Shown in pieces: positions 42,767-52,012 of a stretch of DNA of 64,000 nucleotides (positions are counted from its first letter, which is position 1; every line of letters starts with the position of its first letter). This DNA comes from Paenibacillus polymyxa (GTDB lineage: Bacteria; Bacillota; Bacilli; Paenibacillales; Paenibacillaceae). The notes beneath the pieces were generated by a model that searched no databases, was not told the origin of the DNA, and saw nothing but the letters and a program-made list of their open reading frames with translations. The stretch lies in the NCBI RefSeq assembly GCF_018614975.1, contig NZ_JAGGNR010000037.1, forward strand, positions 1 through 64,000, given 5' to 3'. Made by a program: the position numbers and the translations under genes.

Positions 42767-43405
42767 TTAATCCAACAGCATACGCTCGTGAATCGTCCTA
42801 CCCTTCTGCCCGGGTTCAATCAGCAGACGGGTCGGTTTGATGTTGATCAGTGCCGTAAGCTGCTCTCCCATATAATGCGCTGAATATTTGAACCCAATCT
42901 CCGCCCAGTGTATAATCACTCCCACCGTTGCAGATACCAGATAACTTAACATGATGTCGTAATTAATGGTGTGCTCGCTATCTTCGGTCACAAGTACAAA
43001 ATCCTCGGTTAAATACGTTCTAAACATATTGCACAGCCGGGAATTCATATCCGAATGCATCGTCATTAATGCGCGGAAAATATCCTGATGGGCTTCAATA
43101 TATTCAAATACCGGCATCGTGGATGGCAGCAATGCAGTCATGTCCACTTCTTTGAGCTGTGCGTATGGTTCTGCATAAGCTCGCCCAACTCCCTGCATGA
43201 AATCATCCAGAATGAACTGCAACAACTCTGGTTTGCCGGGAAAATGTAAATAAAAGGTTCCGCGGTTGTAATCCGCCCGCTCCGTAATATCCCGAATGGT
43301 TAAAGCGTCTGCGCCCTTCTCTAATATTAAAGAAACCGCCGCAGCGATGATGGCATCCTGCGTTCTTCGTGCTCTCCGGTCCTGAGGATGTTCAATCATC
43401 AACAT
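42767..43405 (-). CDS. TetR/AcrR-family transcriptional regulator
   Basis: A 212-aa repressor. The N-terminal helix-turn-helix (about residues 15-62) reads TQDAIIAAAVSLILEKGADALTIRDITERAD in outline, followed by NRGTFYLHF, the standard TetR signature. The C-terminal domain (about 75-200) is a helical ligand pocket. It is divergent from the SDR gene 195 bp away, which it probably controls. AAAGGAGG precedes ATG 43405. Confidence 0.9.
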   Translation of the reverse strand: MLMIEHPQDRRARRTQDAIIAAAVSLILEKGADALTIRDITERADYNRGTFYLHFPGKPELLQFILDDFMQGVGRAYAEPYAQLKEVDMTALLPSTMPVFEYIEAHQDIFRALMTMHSDMNSRLCNMFRTYLTEDFVLVTEDSEHTINYDIMLSYLVSATVGVIIHWAEIGFKYSAHYMGEQLTALINIKPTRLLIEPGQKGRTIHERMLLD

Positions 43406-43468
43406 TTTCGCCTCCTTTGTTCATTATTGTAAACTAAATGAACACCGCTTACATCACTGTCCAATAGC

Positions 43469-43485
43469 TGACATATGCGCTGTCA
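43469..43485. promoter_or_regulatory. candidate TetR operator
   Basis: TGACA and TGTCA half-sites separated by seven bases in the divergent region between the TetR and SDR genes. One arm coincides with a TTGACA on the minus strand that could be the regulator's own -35. Confidence 0.35.
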
Positions 43486-43600
43486 ATGATTATTGTCACA
43501 TGGCTATGTATATCTTAACATTGAGGCAGGAAAGATAGTCGACAGGTTGAAACTTTTTTTGAGAAATACCTGCCAATAATGAATAAGGAGCGGATATATC

Positions 43601-44368
43601 ATGAGTACATCTTATACACATACAGCCGTTATTACAGGAGCAGCCGGAGGCATTGGTAAAGAATTATCACGCCGCCTTGGTGAGCGCAAAATCAATCTGG
43701 TATTGGTCGACCTGAATGAAGAAGCCATCCAGCAGACAATTACTGATCTGAACCTCGACAAAGAACACGTCATCGCCGTAAAAGCGAACGTATCCCAAGA
43801 AGCAGACGTGAAAAACTATGTGCAAAAAGCACTGGATGCTTTTGGCCGAATCGATTATTTTGCCAACAATGCCGGAATTGAAGGTCCAACAGGGCTGATC
43901 GAAGACCTGAGTGTTGAAGCACTGGATACGGTATATAACGTCAACATTCGTGGGGTATTCCTCGGTCTGCAAAATGTCATTCCAGTGATGAAAAAACAAA
44001 AATCTGGTGCGATTCTAAATACCTCTTCCCTTGCGGGTCTGATGGGTGCACCTGCCGTATCTCCATATATTATGTCCAAACATGCCGTAGTTGGTCTCAC
44101 GCGTACCGCTGCCAATGAACTGGCACCTTACAATATTCGGGTTAACGCTGTATTGCCAGGCACAATCAACACACGTATGATGCGCCAGATTGAGGCGAAT
44201 TCCGGTAACGTGGAAGACTATCAATCAGCAACCGTGTCCAGCATTCCAATGGGCCGTTATGGTGAACCAGAAGAAGTCGCTGCGGTGATGAACTTCCTGT
44301 TGTCCGAGGAAGCTTCCTATGTAACAGCTTCCCTCTACACTGTAGATGGCGGTATGATGGGTCAATAA
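43601..44368 (+). CDS. short-chain dehydrogenase/reductase
   Basis: A 255-aa classical SDR using NAD(P). Cofactor motif TGAAGGIGKE, the NNAG motif (FANNAGIEGP), catalytic Ser in LNTSSLAG and Tyr/Lys in SPYIMSKHA, and the C-terminal substrate-loop region with NTRMMRQIE. An acidic residue after the second strand (VLVDLNEE) suggests a preference for NAD. The substrate is unknown. AAGGAG lies upstream. It is probably controlled by the divergent TetR protein. Confidence 0.9.
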   Translation: MSTSYTHTAVITGAAGGIGKELSRRLGERKINLVLVDLNEEAIQQTITDLNLDKEHVIAVKANVSQEADVKNYVQKALDAFGRIDYFANNAGIEGPTGLIEDLSVEALDTVYNVNIRGVFLGLQNVIPVMKKQKSGAILNTSSLAGLMGAPAVSPYIMSKHAVVGLTRTAANELAPYNIRVNAVLPGTINTRMMRQIEANSGNVEDYQSATVSSIPMGRYGEPEEVAAVMNFLLSEEASYVTASLYTVDGGMMGQ

Positions 44369-44429
44369 GGTCGGGTGGCTTTGCCTTGCCCACAATCTGC
44401 TTAAAAAAGCCGAAATGACGGAAAAACGC

Positions 44430-44471
44430 AAAAAGGACAAAGCAGGATAAACCTCTGCTTTGTCCTTTTTT
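44430..44471. terminator. bidirectional terminator after SDR gene
   Basis: AAAAAGGACAAAGCAG pairs with CTGCTTTGTCCTTTTT around an 8-base loop. It serves the SDR gene on the plus strand and the small membrane gene on the minus strand. Confidence 0.88.
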
Positions 44472-44509
44472 GAACCTATGAGTTTTATTTCTGTTTGCCT
44501 ATACGTTTT

Positions 44510-44725
44510 TTAAGGGCTTTTGAGACAGCCCCTTTTTTCATCATCTAATCGCCGACGAAATACCAAAGCCGAGACAGCAAATATAATAAAAGATACTGTT
44601 GAAGCAGCAGTAACCATCTTCAACACATTTCCTATTGGGGAGTTAAACAACAGAGCAATTGAGATGATTAAAACGGCACCAGTTATACCCATTCCCAAAA
44701 TGGAGATCGCTAAAATCTTGTTCAT
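44510..44725 (-). CDS. small two-helix membrane protein
   Basis: A 71-aa protein with two hydrophobic segments (about residues 5-27 and 35-57), then a charged tail RRRLDDEKRG. GAGGTGA lies four bases before ATG 44725; the TTG one codon upstream is less likely. I recognise no family. A second small membrane gene follows the same layout about 100 bp upstream. Confidence 0.6.
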   Translation of the reverse strand: MNKILAISILGMGITGAVLIISIALLFNSPIGNVLKMVTAASTVSFIIFAVSALVFRRRLDDEKRGCLKSP

Positions 44726-44826
44726 CAAATCACCTCACAGGTCAAAAATGTAATTTCTATTTTTTATTGCCTACTTGACGGGGCTATGACCATGCGATCA
44801 TTCCTTTTTTTCTGAAGCGTTAATAG

Positions 44827-45000
44827 TTATAACCATATGTTTTGGAAAAGTGAAAAGGTCAAAACTAATGTCAGTAAGGAACCTGCAGATGTAAAAACAA
44901 CTATTTTTCGATTACTTTGCTTTCTTTCAGGTTTTAAAAACTCTTGGATTGCTACAAACCATACAGCAATAGCTATTACAGAAATAATACCCATAGACAT
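44827..45000 (-). CDS. small membrane protein
   Basis: A 57-aa protein with hydrophobic segments at about residues 3-17 and 34-54 and a basic loop (KPERKQSNRK). AAGGAG lies just upstream of ATG 45000; the longer frame from 45039 has no site. No family recognised. It may be cotranscribed with the small membrane gene downstream at 44510-44725. Confidence 0.55.
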   Translation of the reverse strand: MSMGIISVIAIAVWFVAIQEFLKPERKQSNRKIVVFTSAGSLLTLVLTFSLFQNIWL

Positions 45001-45126
45001 ATCTTCTCCTTTCTTACATTTCATATAAAACTTTAACACACATTATGCGATTCAATGGCCAGTTTGCTTTTATTTAATTATATTACCGGTCGAAGTCCAT
45101 TCATCATAAAGGGAGAAATGTAAAAC

Positions 45127-45185
45127 AAAAAAACCGTTCTCTAGTAAAATGGAAGTACGACCCACCATTTGAAAGGAGACGGTTT
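45127..45185 (-). terminator. terminator-like hairpin downstream of the 95-aa protein gene
   Basis: On the minus strand AAACCGTCTC pairs with GAGAACGGTTT, with an inner AAATGG / CCATTT pair, then TTTT. It lies 85 bp past the stop at 45271. Confidence 0.6.
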
Positions 45186-45229
45186 CTTTGTACATTTTAC
45201 AGTAAAACACAACGAGCAAGAAATACCCG

Positions 45230-45252
45230 AATAAGGGTGTCAGGTTCGTTAA
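45230..45252 (-). repeat. fifth copy of the 24-bp repeat
   Basis: Minus-strand TTAACGAACCTGACACCCTT plus ATT matches the unit repeated at 3901-4094 at most positions, with one base missing. Confidence 0.6.
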
Positions 45253-45270
45253 ACTTTGCCTACGCTCAAC

Positions 45271-45558
45271 TTAATCGATGTATCCCGCGTGACCCTTGTC
45301 CATCAAGTAGTCCATCTCAGCATCCAAAATGCTTTCCACGGTCAACTCATCGAGCTTCACATCTTTGCGACTAAGGATGTAATCCGCCAGATCATCGCCG
45401 TCAATATCAACATCGTTGCCTTTGGAATTCTCATGCGCCTTGTTGATGTACGCTTGCTCATGCTTCAACACAAGAGCGATGTTCGCTTGGCTTGCCTTCG
45501 TTTTATCTGCAATATATTGCATCATTTCTTGTTCGTTAATTGAATTTGCTTCTGCCAC
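45271..45558 (-). CDS. conserved-looking 95-aa acidic protein of unknown function
   Basis: Mostly helical, acidic and soluble. The N-terminal part MMQYIADKTKASQANIALVL recalls the first helices of HU-type proteins, but the DNA-binding arm of that family is absent, so I do not assign it. The C-terminal part has two Asp-rich turns (NDVDIDGDDLADYI). It starts with GTG at 45558, behind AAGGAGATG. Single gene with a terminator about 85 bp downstream. Confidence 0.65.
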   Translation of the reverse strand: MAEANSINEQEMMQYIADKTKASQANIALVLKHEQAYINKAHENSKGNDVDIDGDDLADYILSRKDVKLDELTVESILDAEMDYLMDKGHAGYID

Positions 45559-45711
45559 GTCAGTTCATCTCCTTGATTCATACATACTGTTGCCATTGTA
45601 GCATAGGTTAACCCATTACAGGCAGAACTTATGCCTGAAGAACGGTTTTAGAACAGAGTTGTAATCGCCTAAATCCTGCTCTATACTCTAACTCTTCATC
45701 CTACTCTACCC

Positions 45712-47025
45712 CTACGACAAACGTACGTAAAATGTTGCACCCTCTCCGACCACGCTTCGAGCATACACCTCTCCTTTGTGCTGATCCACAATGGAGCGAG
45801 CAATCGCGAGACCCAGACCATGCCCACCATGTTTGCGTGCTCTTGAAGAATCGGTGCGATAGAATCGATCGAAGATCCGATCCAGATGTTCCGGTGCAAT
45901 GCCTTCACCTGTGTTGGACACGGCCAGCATGACATCATTATTCTGTTTCTGGAGCGTGACGTTCACGGCGCCTTTTGGACCGGAATACTTCACAGCATTA
46001 TCAAGCAGGATCAGAATGACCTGTTTGATCTGCTCACTGTTCCCATGAACCGTAAGATTCGGCTCAATGCTGTAATCGAGGGAGATGTTTTTCTCAAATA
46101 TAACGGCCTCCATCGGCAAAATAATACTCTCTACCGCATCGCTCATATTAAACTTCGCATGAATCATCGTGGAGCGTGAGTCATCCATCTGTGTCAGATA
46201 GAGCAGATCATTCGTAAGTCCGGTCATACGCTCGGTTTCCGACTTGATATAGTGAAGCCATTTCGCCTGGTTCGCTATGGTATCCTCCTGATTCGCCAGT
46301 AACACGTCAGCATTGGTATTGATGATCGCCAGAGGTGTCTTCAGCTCATGTGAAGCATCCCCGATGAATTGTTTTTGCTTCTCAAACGCTTCTCTGACTG
46401 GCGCAATGGAGCGATTCGCAAAATAACGGCTCAAGAAGTAGATCACAATCAACATAACCAGTCCGACAACAGCAAATGTATAGATCAGATTTGTAAGAAT
46501 ACCTTGTTGTGCCGTCACATCAATGAATACGATCATATGCCCGTCACCGCTCGGATCAACCACATAGGCCCAGTCCGTTCCATCCAGCGCAAATTGCCCC
46601 GTCTGCCGTTCCGATCCACCTACTTTATCCTGGTCAACCTTTTGCAGTGCCTCGGTGTAGAACGTATCTTCCATATCAAATCGAGAATGCGTATCCGTAA
46701 TCTTCCACTGATCATCCGTCATGATCATGAACGACACGGAACGTGCCGGTGGTGAGTTGGGATCACCTCCCGGGCCTCCATTATCACCGCCCATGGCATC
46801 AGAGGGAAACGAATCTGAACCAGAACCCTGCCCTTCCCCGCGCGGCATCTTGGAAGAATTATTGGGACTGTGATAGAAATCAGACACCTTGTACAACTCC
46901 ATATTTGTCTCACGTTGCACATTCTGATAAGTAATCGTATAGATCGTCGCAAATGCCACCAGCATCATAATGGAGATCGACACCAGATTCACGATCAGGA
47001 ATCGATTTCGGAGTTTCTTGAACAT
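45712..47025 (-). CDS. sensor histidine kinase
   Basis: A 437-aa membrane kinase with two transmembrane helices (about residues 9-30 and 178-200) flanking a sensor domain that contains a Gly/Pro/Asp/Ser-rich stretch (about 60-95). The kinase core has DASHELKTPLAIINT (H box), LDNAVKYSG (N box), NTGEGIAPEHLDRIFDRFYR and HGGHGLGLAIAR (G boxes). The start codon overlaps the regulator stop (TGATG). It is divergent from the VTC/DUF4956/beta-helix operon, which it probably controls. Confidence 0.92.
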   Translation of the reverse strand: MFKKLRNRFLIVNLVSISIMMLVAFATIYTITYQNVQRETNMELYKVSDFYHSPNNSSKMPRGEGQGSGSDSFPSDAMGGDNGGPGGDPNSPPARSVSFMIMTDDQWKITDTHSRFDMEDTFYTEALQKVDQDKVGGSERQTGQFALDGTDWAYVVDPSGDGHMIVFIDVTAQQGILTNLIYTFAVVGLVMLIVIYFLSRYFANRSIAPVREAFEKQKQFIGDASHELKTPLAIINTNADVLLANQEDTIANQAKWLHYIKSETERMTGLTNDLLYLTQMDDSRSTMIHAKFNMSDAVESIILPMEAVIFEKNISLDYSIEPNLTVHGNSEQIKQVILILLDNAVKYSGPKGAVNVTLQKQNNDVMLAVSNTGEGIAPEHLDRIFDRFYRTDSSRARKHGGHGLGLAIARSIVDQHKGEVYARSVVGEGATFYVRLS

Positions 47026-47705
47026 CAGGACGTCACCTCAAGTACATATCCGACACCCCGAATCGTGTTAATGCGGACGGCAGAGTTCAGAAAGGTTAAT
47101 TTTTTGCGTAAAAACGAGATGTAGACCTCCACATTGTTATACTCCACTTCCGAATCAAATCCCCATAACTTCTCAATAATCTGCTCTTTGGAGGTAATCG
47201 CCTGTCTGCGTGCAATCAACAGCTCCAGCAGCTCATTCTCCTTCAAGTTCAGCTTAATCTCCTTACCCTGTACGCTCAGCTTCAATTGGGTTGTGTTCAA
47301 TTCCATATCACCAAACTTCAGTCCATCCTCGGGAACCACTTCGCCCTTCCGCCTTAAGGCTGCACGAATCCGGGCCAGCAACTCCTCTGTGGCAAAGGGC
47401 TTGGCGATATAATCGTCGGCACCATAGTCCAGACCGGTGACTTTGTCCGACAATTCGCCCTTGGCGGTAAGCAGAATGACAGGTGTATGATTCCCTTCAC
47501 TGCGAAGTTTCTTCAGGACGGTGATCCCGTCCATCTCCGGCATCATGATGTCGAGCAGTAACAGGTCGTAGATACCGCTCTGCGCATAATCGAACCCTGA
47601 TCTGCCGTCGTGAACCATGTCCACGGAGTAGTTGTTTTTTTTCAAAATCTGCGATACAGCCTCTGCCAAATGAACCTCATCTTCCGCAATTAATATTCTC
47701 ATCAT
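47025..47705 (-). CDS. OmpR-family response regulator
   Basis: A 226-aa regulator. Receiver with AEDEV, phosphoacceptor Asp in LLLLDIMMPEMDG, Thr in VILLTAKGE and Lys in DYIAKPF; winged helix at about residues 130-225 (LNLKENELLELLI, NVEVYISFLRKKL). It is the first gene of the two-component operon. The promoter region (47706-48144) is shared with the VTC operon and contains fold-back element copy 4. Confidence 0.93.
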   Translation of the reverse strand: MMRILIAEDEVHLAEAVSQILKKNNYSVDMVHDGRSGFDYAQSGIYDLLLLDIMMPEMDGITVLKKLRSEGNHTPVILLTAKGELSDKVTGLDYGADDYIAKPFATEELLARIRAALRRKGEVVPEDGLKFGDMELNTTQLKLSVQGKEIKLNLKENELLELLIARRQAITSKEQIIEKLWGFDSEVEYNNVEVYISFLRKKLTFLNSAVRINTIRGVGYVLEVTS

Positions 47706-47811
47706 CTATTCATTCCTCTGCTTGAATTATTCATCTTCATAAATGCTGTATGGTATCGCCTATTCTATCAATTAAACCTTGAATTAATCTTAATATTTTT
47801 TTGTGCAGCAA

Positions 47812-48010
47812 CTATTTAAATTGAACAAAAGAATATTTACACTTGCCACTACGATGACAGAATAACCTTCCAATCGCTGTTATCCCCAGATTTTTTGATT
47901 CCCTTTTGAGAGGTGAAAATCCAGGGATAAAGGCGAACGCTCCGCTTTTTCAGGTTATTTCTGTCCTCTCCGTTCTCGTGTAAATGTTTAGTTCAATTTT
48001 TATATTATAG
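47812..48010 (-). repeat. fold-back TIR element, copy 4 (inverted)
   Basis: 199 bp, in the opposite orientation to the other three. The ends are CTATTTAAATTGAAC and its near-inverse, followed inside by TTTACAC / GTGTAAA. The inner stem TATCCCTGGATTTT / AAAATCTGGGGATA is preserved, and the small hairpin reads GCGGAGCGTTCGC as in copy 3. It occupies the divergent promoter region between the response regulator and the VTC gene. Confidence 0.85.
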
Positions 48011-48144
48011 GAAGGTAAAAAAATGTTAACGCAATGTAAAACCATTTAAGATTCATTCAAGGTTGGCGCTCTAAGATACAGACACGGAAGCAATACACGA
48101 GACAACATAACATACAATCCACCGACGAAAGGAATGAGTCCCAC

Positions 48145-48963
48145 ATGGCTATTGAAGTATTCAACCGATATGAGAGCAAGTACCTTCTGACGGATGAGCA
48201 GTACGCACATTTCTACAATGACCTGCTGAAATACATGGAGCTGGATGCCTACAACAAGAAACATGAGTATTACTCCATCAGCAACCTGTACTTCGACACT
48301 CCGCAGGATTCGCTGATTCGCGCCAGTCTCTCCAAACCAAAATACAAGGAGAAGCTGAGACTGCGGGCTTATGGAATACCTGAAGAGAATGCCAAAGTGT
48401 ATCTGGAGATCAAAAAGAAAGTCTTTGGCCTGGTGAACAAACGCAGAACAGCCTTGAAGCTGGATGAAGCTTACGAATTCGTTCGTTCGGGACAGGCGCC
48501 AGAGCTCGCGGATTACATGAACAAACAGGTTGTCGAGGAGATCAAATATTTCCTTCGGGTATACGATCTGGAACCAAAAGTGTATCTGGCGTATGAACGC
48601 AAAGCGCTTTTCGACAAGAACAGCCGCGATCTCCGCATTACCTTTGACACCAACATCCGCAGCCGCAGATACGATCTGAAGCTGGAACAGGGAGATTACG
48701 GTGAACCGCTGGTGAAGGACGGTCGATGGCTGATGGAAGTGAAAGCCGAGAAAACCGTTCCGATGTGGCTGTCACAACTGCTGTCCGAACATGGACTGTA
48801 CCGTACCGGATTCTCTAAATACGGCAACGAGTTCAGACATTTAGTGAGAACAACCAACCTGAATTATCAGACGGAGCGCCTCCTTGTACCAGGTACCGAC
48901 TTCAACCCATCCATAGAACAAGATAAAACGATTATAGAAAGAGAGCGTGTCCTATATGCTTGA
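48145..48963 (+). CDS. VTC-domain protein (polyphosphate-polymerase-like)
   Basis: A 272-aa cytoplasmic protein with the tunnel-shaped VTC domain, related to the catalytic domain of yeast Vtc4. Basic and acidic residues lining the tunnel are visible in NRYESKYLL, KEKLRLRAYG, YLEIKKKV, YERKALF, RITFDTNIRSR and LMEVKAEK. It may polymerise or bind polyphosphate or a nucleotide. It forms an operon with DUF4956 and a secreted beta-helix protein, an association seen in other bacteria where surface or spore-coat-type proteins are involved. The start is ATG 48145, with AAAGGA some 12 bases upstream. Confidence 0.88.
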   Translation: MAIEVFNRYESKYLLTDEQYAHFYNDLLKYMELDAYNKKHEYYSISNLYFDTPQDSLIRASLSKPKYKEKLRLRAYGIPEENAKVYLEIKKKVFGLVNKRRTALKLDEAYEFVRSGQAPELADYMNKQVVEEIKYFLRVYDLEPKVYLAYERKALFDKNSRDLRITFDTNIRSRRYDLKLEQGDYGEPLVKDGRWLMEVKAEKTVPMWLSQLLSEHGLYRTGFSKYGNEFRHLVRTTNLNYQTERLLVPGTDFNPSIEQDKTIIERERVLYA

Positions 48964-49636
48964 TTCCCTGTTCAGTTCAGCCCTAACCGATACCAACCTG
49001 ACATTTAACAACGCAGTCATCACCATTGGTCTTGCCATCATTCTGGGGTTAATCATCAGCCTCACCTACATGAAGACCAACCAAAGCACATATTCCCAAA
49101 GCTTTACTTTAACGATGGTCGTCCTGCCTGTCATTGTCGCGATCATCATCCTGCTCATCGGCAGCAACATCGCTCGAGCATTCAGCTTGGCAGGTGCCTT
49201 CTCCATCATCCGTTTCCGAAGTGCCCCTGGTGATCCAAAGGACATTGCTTATGTATTGTTTACAATGGCTTCCGGTCTTGCCTGCGGTGTAGGCGCTTTT
49301 GGATACGCGGTGCTGTTCACCATTATCCTGTGTGTGCTGATGTTTGTCCTGAGTCGCTTCAACTTCGGTGGCAAGAAAAGTCAGCTGAAAACGCTGAAAG
49401 TCACCATTCCCGAGAACTTGAGCTATGAAGAAGCACTTAATGAAGTGTTCCATACATTCAACATACCTTTTGATCTTAAAAAAATCAGAACGACCGAACT
49501 CGGCAGTCTGTATGAGCTGGTCTACAGTGTAACCATTCACGAAAGTGTTAGCCAAAAGGAATTCCTCGATGCGATCCGTACACGGAACGGCAACCTGGAT
49601 ATCTCGTTAACCATGAGTCCAACAACGGAATATTAA
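48956..49636 (+). CDS. DUF4956 membrane protein
   Basis: A 226-aa protein with about four transmembrane helices in the first 140 residues, including the conserved FSLAGAFSIIRFRSAPGDPKDIAY segment, and a soluble C-terminal domain of about 80 residues (KTLKVTIPENLSYEEALNEV). The ATG at 48956 overlaps the VTC stop codon, indicating tight translational coupling; a GTG at 48947 is an alternative. DUF4956 proteins are regular partners of VTC proteins and may be the membrane anchor or channel of that system. No activity is proven. Confidence 0.88.
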   Translation: MLDSLFSSALTDTNLTFNNAVITIGLAIILGLIISLTYMKTNQSTYSQSFTLTMVVLPVIVAIIILLIGSNIARAFSLAGAFSIIRFRSAPGDPKDIAYVLFTMASGLACGVGAFGYAVLFTIILCVLMFVLSRFNFGGKKSQLKTLKVTIPENLSYEEALNEVFHTFNIPFDLKKIRTTELGSLYELVYSVTIHESVSQKEFLDAIRTRNGNLDISLTMSPTTEY

Positions 49637-49663
49637 TTTATAATTCGAAGGGAACGATCCATT

Positions 49664-51970
49664 ATGAAGAAAAACATGATAACAGGTAGCAAACTTTGGT
49701 CCATCGCTATGATTACCAGCCTACTCGCAGCATGCAGTTCACCAGCAACCACAAGCACAACGGCGAATGCCGCAACGTCAACGACAGGAACAACCAAAAC
49801 GGTATCTGTCAGCGAGCAAACTTCTGTGAAATATGCAGATCTGGTCTCTCCGGATGCTGACGATACCAACATTAGCTGGAGTGAGGCAGATTCCACAGCG
49901 ATTAAGTTGAACGGTACAACTGCAACGGTAACCGGTTCGGGCGCCAAAGCAGCCAGTGGCTCAGTAACCATCACTGAAGCAGGCACTTACGTACTTAGCG
50001 GTGAGTTAACCGACGGCCAGATCGTGGTCAATGTTGCTGATAAGGGTACCGTTCATCTCGTATTAAACGGAGCAACCATCCATGATAATGACAGTGCCGC
50101 AATCTATATTCAGAAAGCTGGTAAAGCGGTGATTACACTCGAAAAAGGAACCAAGAATACCGTTTCCGATGGTAAAACGTATGTGTACGCCGACGCTACA
50201 ACAGACGAGCCTGATGCTGCAATCTTCAGCAAAGCGGATCTTACATTCAACGGTACAGGTCAATTGACCGTCACAGGTAACTATAATGAAGGTATTACGA
50301 GCAAGGATGATCTGAAGATCATTAGTGGTAACATCCGTGTCAAAGCAGCCGATGATGGTATCAAAGGTAAGGATATGGTCGCCATCCAAGCGGGTACCAT
50401 CACCATTGAAGCCGAAGGCGACGGTATTAAATCAACCAATGACACAGATACCACCAAAGGCTTCGTTGCCATCGCAGGAGGTACCTTCGATATTCAGAGT
50501 GGCAATGACGGTATTCAAGCCGAAACCGCACTTGTTACGGATGGCGGCACATACAACATTGTAACTGCCGGTGGTAGCGCCAATGCATCAGCCAAAGTAG
50601 AAGAAGGTCCATTTGGTGGCGGTGGCGGTGGATGGGGTGGCGGAACACCTCCAACGGATATGGGCACACCACCGGATGGCGAACCTCCTGCAGATATGCC
50701 GGAGATGCCTAATAACAGCGTTACGAATGCAGGTGCTAATACAAACGGCGCAGCAGCATCCAACTCTGCCAACACAACAACAACAACAACGGATAACAAT
50801 GCCGATGCGGACACAGCAACAACAGCAACCGAGTCCACAAGTGCCAAAGCACTCAAAGCAGGTACAGACCTTACGGTTAATAGTGGTACGTATACCATTG
50901 ATTCCATGGATGATTCCCTGCACAGCAACAATAACGTGACAGTCAATGACGGAACATTCAACATTGAATCCGGTGATGACGGCATTCATGCCGATCAGGC
51001 ACTTACGATTAACGGCGGAACCATCACGATTGTGAAGAGTTATGAAGGACTTGAAGGAGCAAATATTACCCTGAATGATGGGGATGTGGATGTAACAGCA
51101 TCCGATGATGGCGTAAATGCTGCAGGTGGGGAGACGGAAACAACTGCGAATACAGCGGCAAGTACAGATCGCGCGACTACAGCAACCGATGCAACAACGA
51201 CATCCAACATCTCTGTAACCGAAACGACAGGTACAACATCAACTACCGATCAGGCATCCCAAGGTACGGCTGCTACTCAGCAAGGGCGTGGACCGGGCGG
51301 TATGGGCGGTTCAGCAGCGAGTAATAACGAATTCCACATTAACGGCGGCTCCCTCAAGGTGAACGCAGGTGGTGACGGACTGGATTCCAATGGTTCCATT
51401 AATATGACGGGCGGAACGGTTATTGTGAACGGTCCAACGAATAGCGGCAACGGAGCATTGGATTATGACGGCACATTTGAAATCAGTGGTGGATACTTGG
51501 TAGCTGCTGGCAGCTCGGGTATGGCACAAGGAACATCCGATGCGTCTACGCAAAATACCATTGTGATGACATTCCCTGCAACACAAAAAGCTGGAACACT
51601 TGTACATGTACAAGATAGCCAAGGCAACAACATTCTGACGTTTGCTCCGGCAAAAGATTATCAAACCGTGGTTGTCAGCTCACCGGATCTTGCGAAAGAT
51701 GGCTCCTATGTAATCTACTCCGGTGGTACGTCTACAGGTAAAGCCGTGGATGGACTCTACACAGACGGTACCTATAGTGGCGGAACTCAAGTGGTTGCAT
51801 TCCAATCGACCAGTAATGTGACTTGGGTGAATGAATCTGGTGTAACCACAGCCAATACAGGTATGGGTGGTCCTGGTGGCAGTGGACAAGGCGGATTCGG
51901 AGGAGGCAGAAACAGATCCCAATCCGGTACAACCTCTGACAGCACTGGCACTACCGATTCTGCAAAATAA
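49664..51970 (+). CDS. beta-helix carbohydrate-binding lipoprotein (Cthe_2159-like)
   Basis: A 768-aa exported lipoprotein: lipobox LLAAC with Cys24, then a Thr/Ala/Ser-rich tether. The body is a right-handed beta-helix built of repeats around GDDGI, GGTFDIQSGNDGIQ and GDGIKS, the hallmark of the Cthe_2159 family, members of which bind polygalacturonate or cellulose and calcium. It is interrupted by a Gly/Pro/Met-rich loop (about residues 310-350) and two Thr/Ala-rich low-complexity spacers (about 355-390 and 490-540). It ends in a Gly/Gln/Ser-rich tail. Third gene of the VTC operon; probably a surface adhesin. The secreted pectate lyase in the window acts on the same polymer class. Confidence 0.87.
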   Translation: MKKNMITGSKLWSIAMITSLLAACSSPATTSTTANAATSTTGTTKTVSVSEQTSVKYADLVSPDADDTNISWSEADSTAIKLNGTTATVTGSGAKAASGSVTITEAGTYVLSGELTDGQIVVNVADKGTVHLVLNGATIHDNDSAAIYIQKAGKAVITLEKGTKNTVSDGKTYVYADATTDEPDAAIFSKADLTFNGTGQLTVTGNYNEGITSKDDLKIISGNIRVKAADDGIKGKDMVAIQAGTITIEAEGDGIKSTNDTDTTKGFVAIAGGTFDIQSGNDGIQAETALVTDGGTYNIVTAGGSANASAKVEEGPFGGGGGGWGGGTPPTDMGTPPDGEPPADMPEMPNNSVTNAGANTNGAAASNSANTTTTTTDNNADADTATTATESTSAKALKAGTDLTVNSGTYTIDSMDDSLHSNNNVTVNDGTFNIESGDDGIHADQALTINGGTITIVKSYEGLEGANITLNDGDVDVTASDDGVNAAGGETETTANTAASTDRATTATDATTTSNISVTETTGTTSTTDQASQGTAATQQGRGPGGMGGSAASNNEFHINGGSLKVNAGGDGLDSNGSINMTGGTVIVNGPTNSGNGALDYDGTFEISGGYLVAAGSSGMAQGTSDASTQNTIVMTFPATQKAGTLVHVQDSQGNNILTFAPAKDYQTVVVSSPDLAKDGSYVIYSGGTSTGKAVDGLYTDGTYSGGTQVVAFQSTSNVTWVNESGVTTANTGMGGPGGSGQGGFGGGRNRSQSGTTSDSTGTTDSAK

Positions 51971-52012
51971 GACTAATGCTGAGCGATAGAGTATAACACG
52001 CGTCTGAAGCGA

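Noticed and set aside
44505..44540. Plus-strand terminator-like hairpin (AAGGGCT / AGCCCCTT followed by T)
   Set aside because: It lies inside the 3' end of a minus-strand gene, and the SDR gene already has a better terminator upstream.
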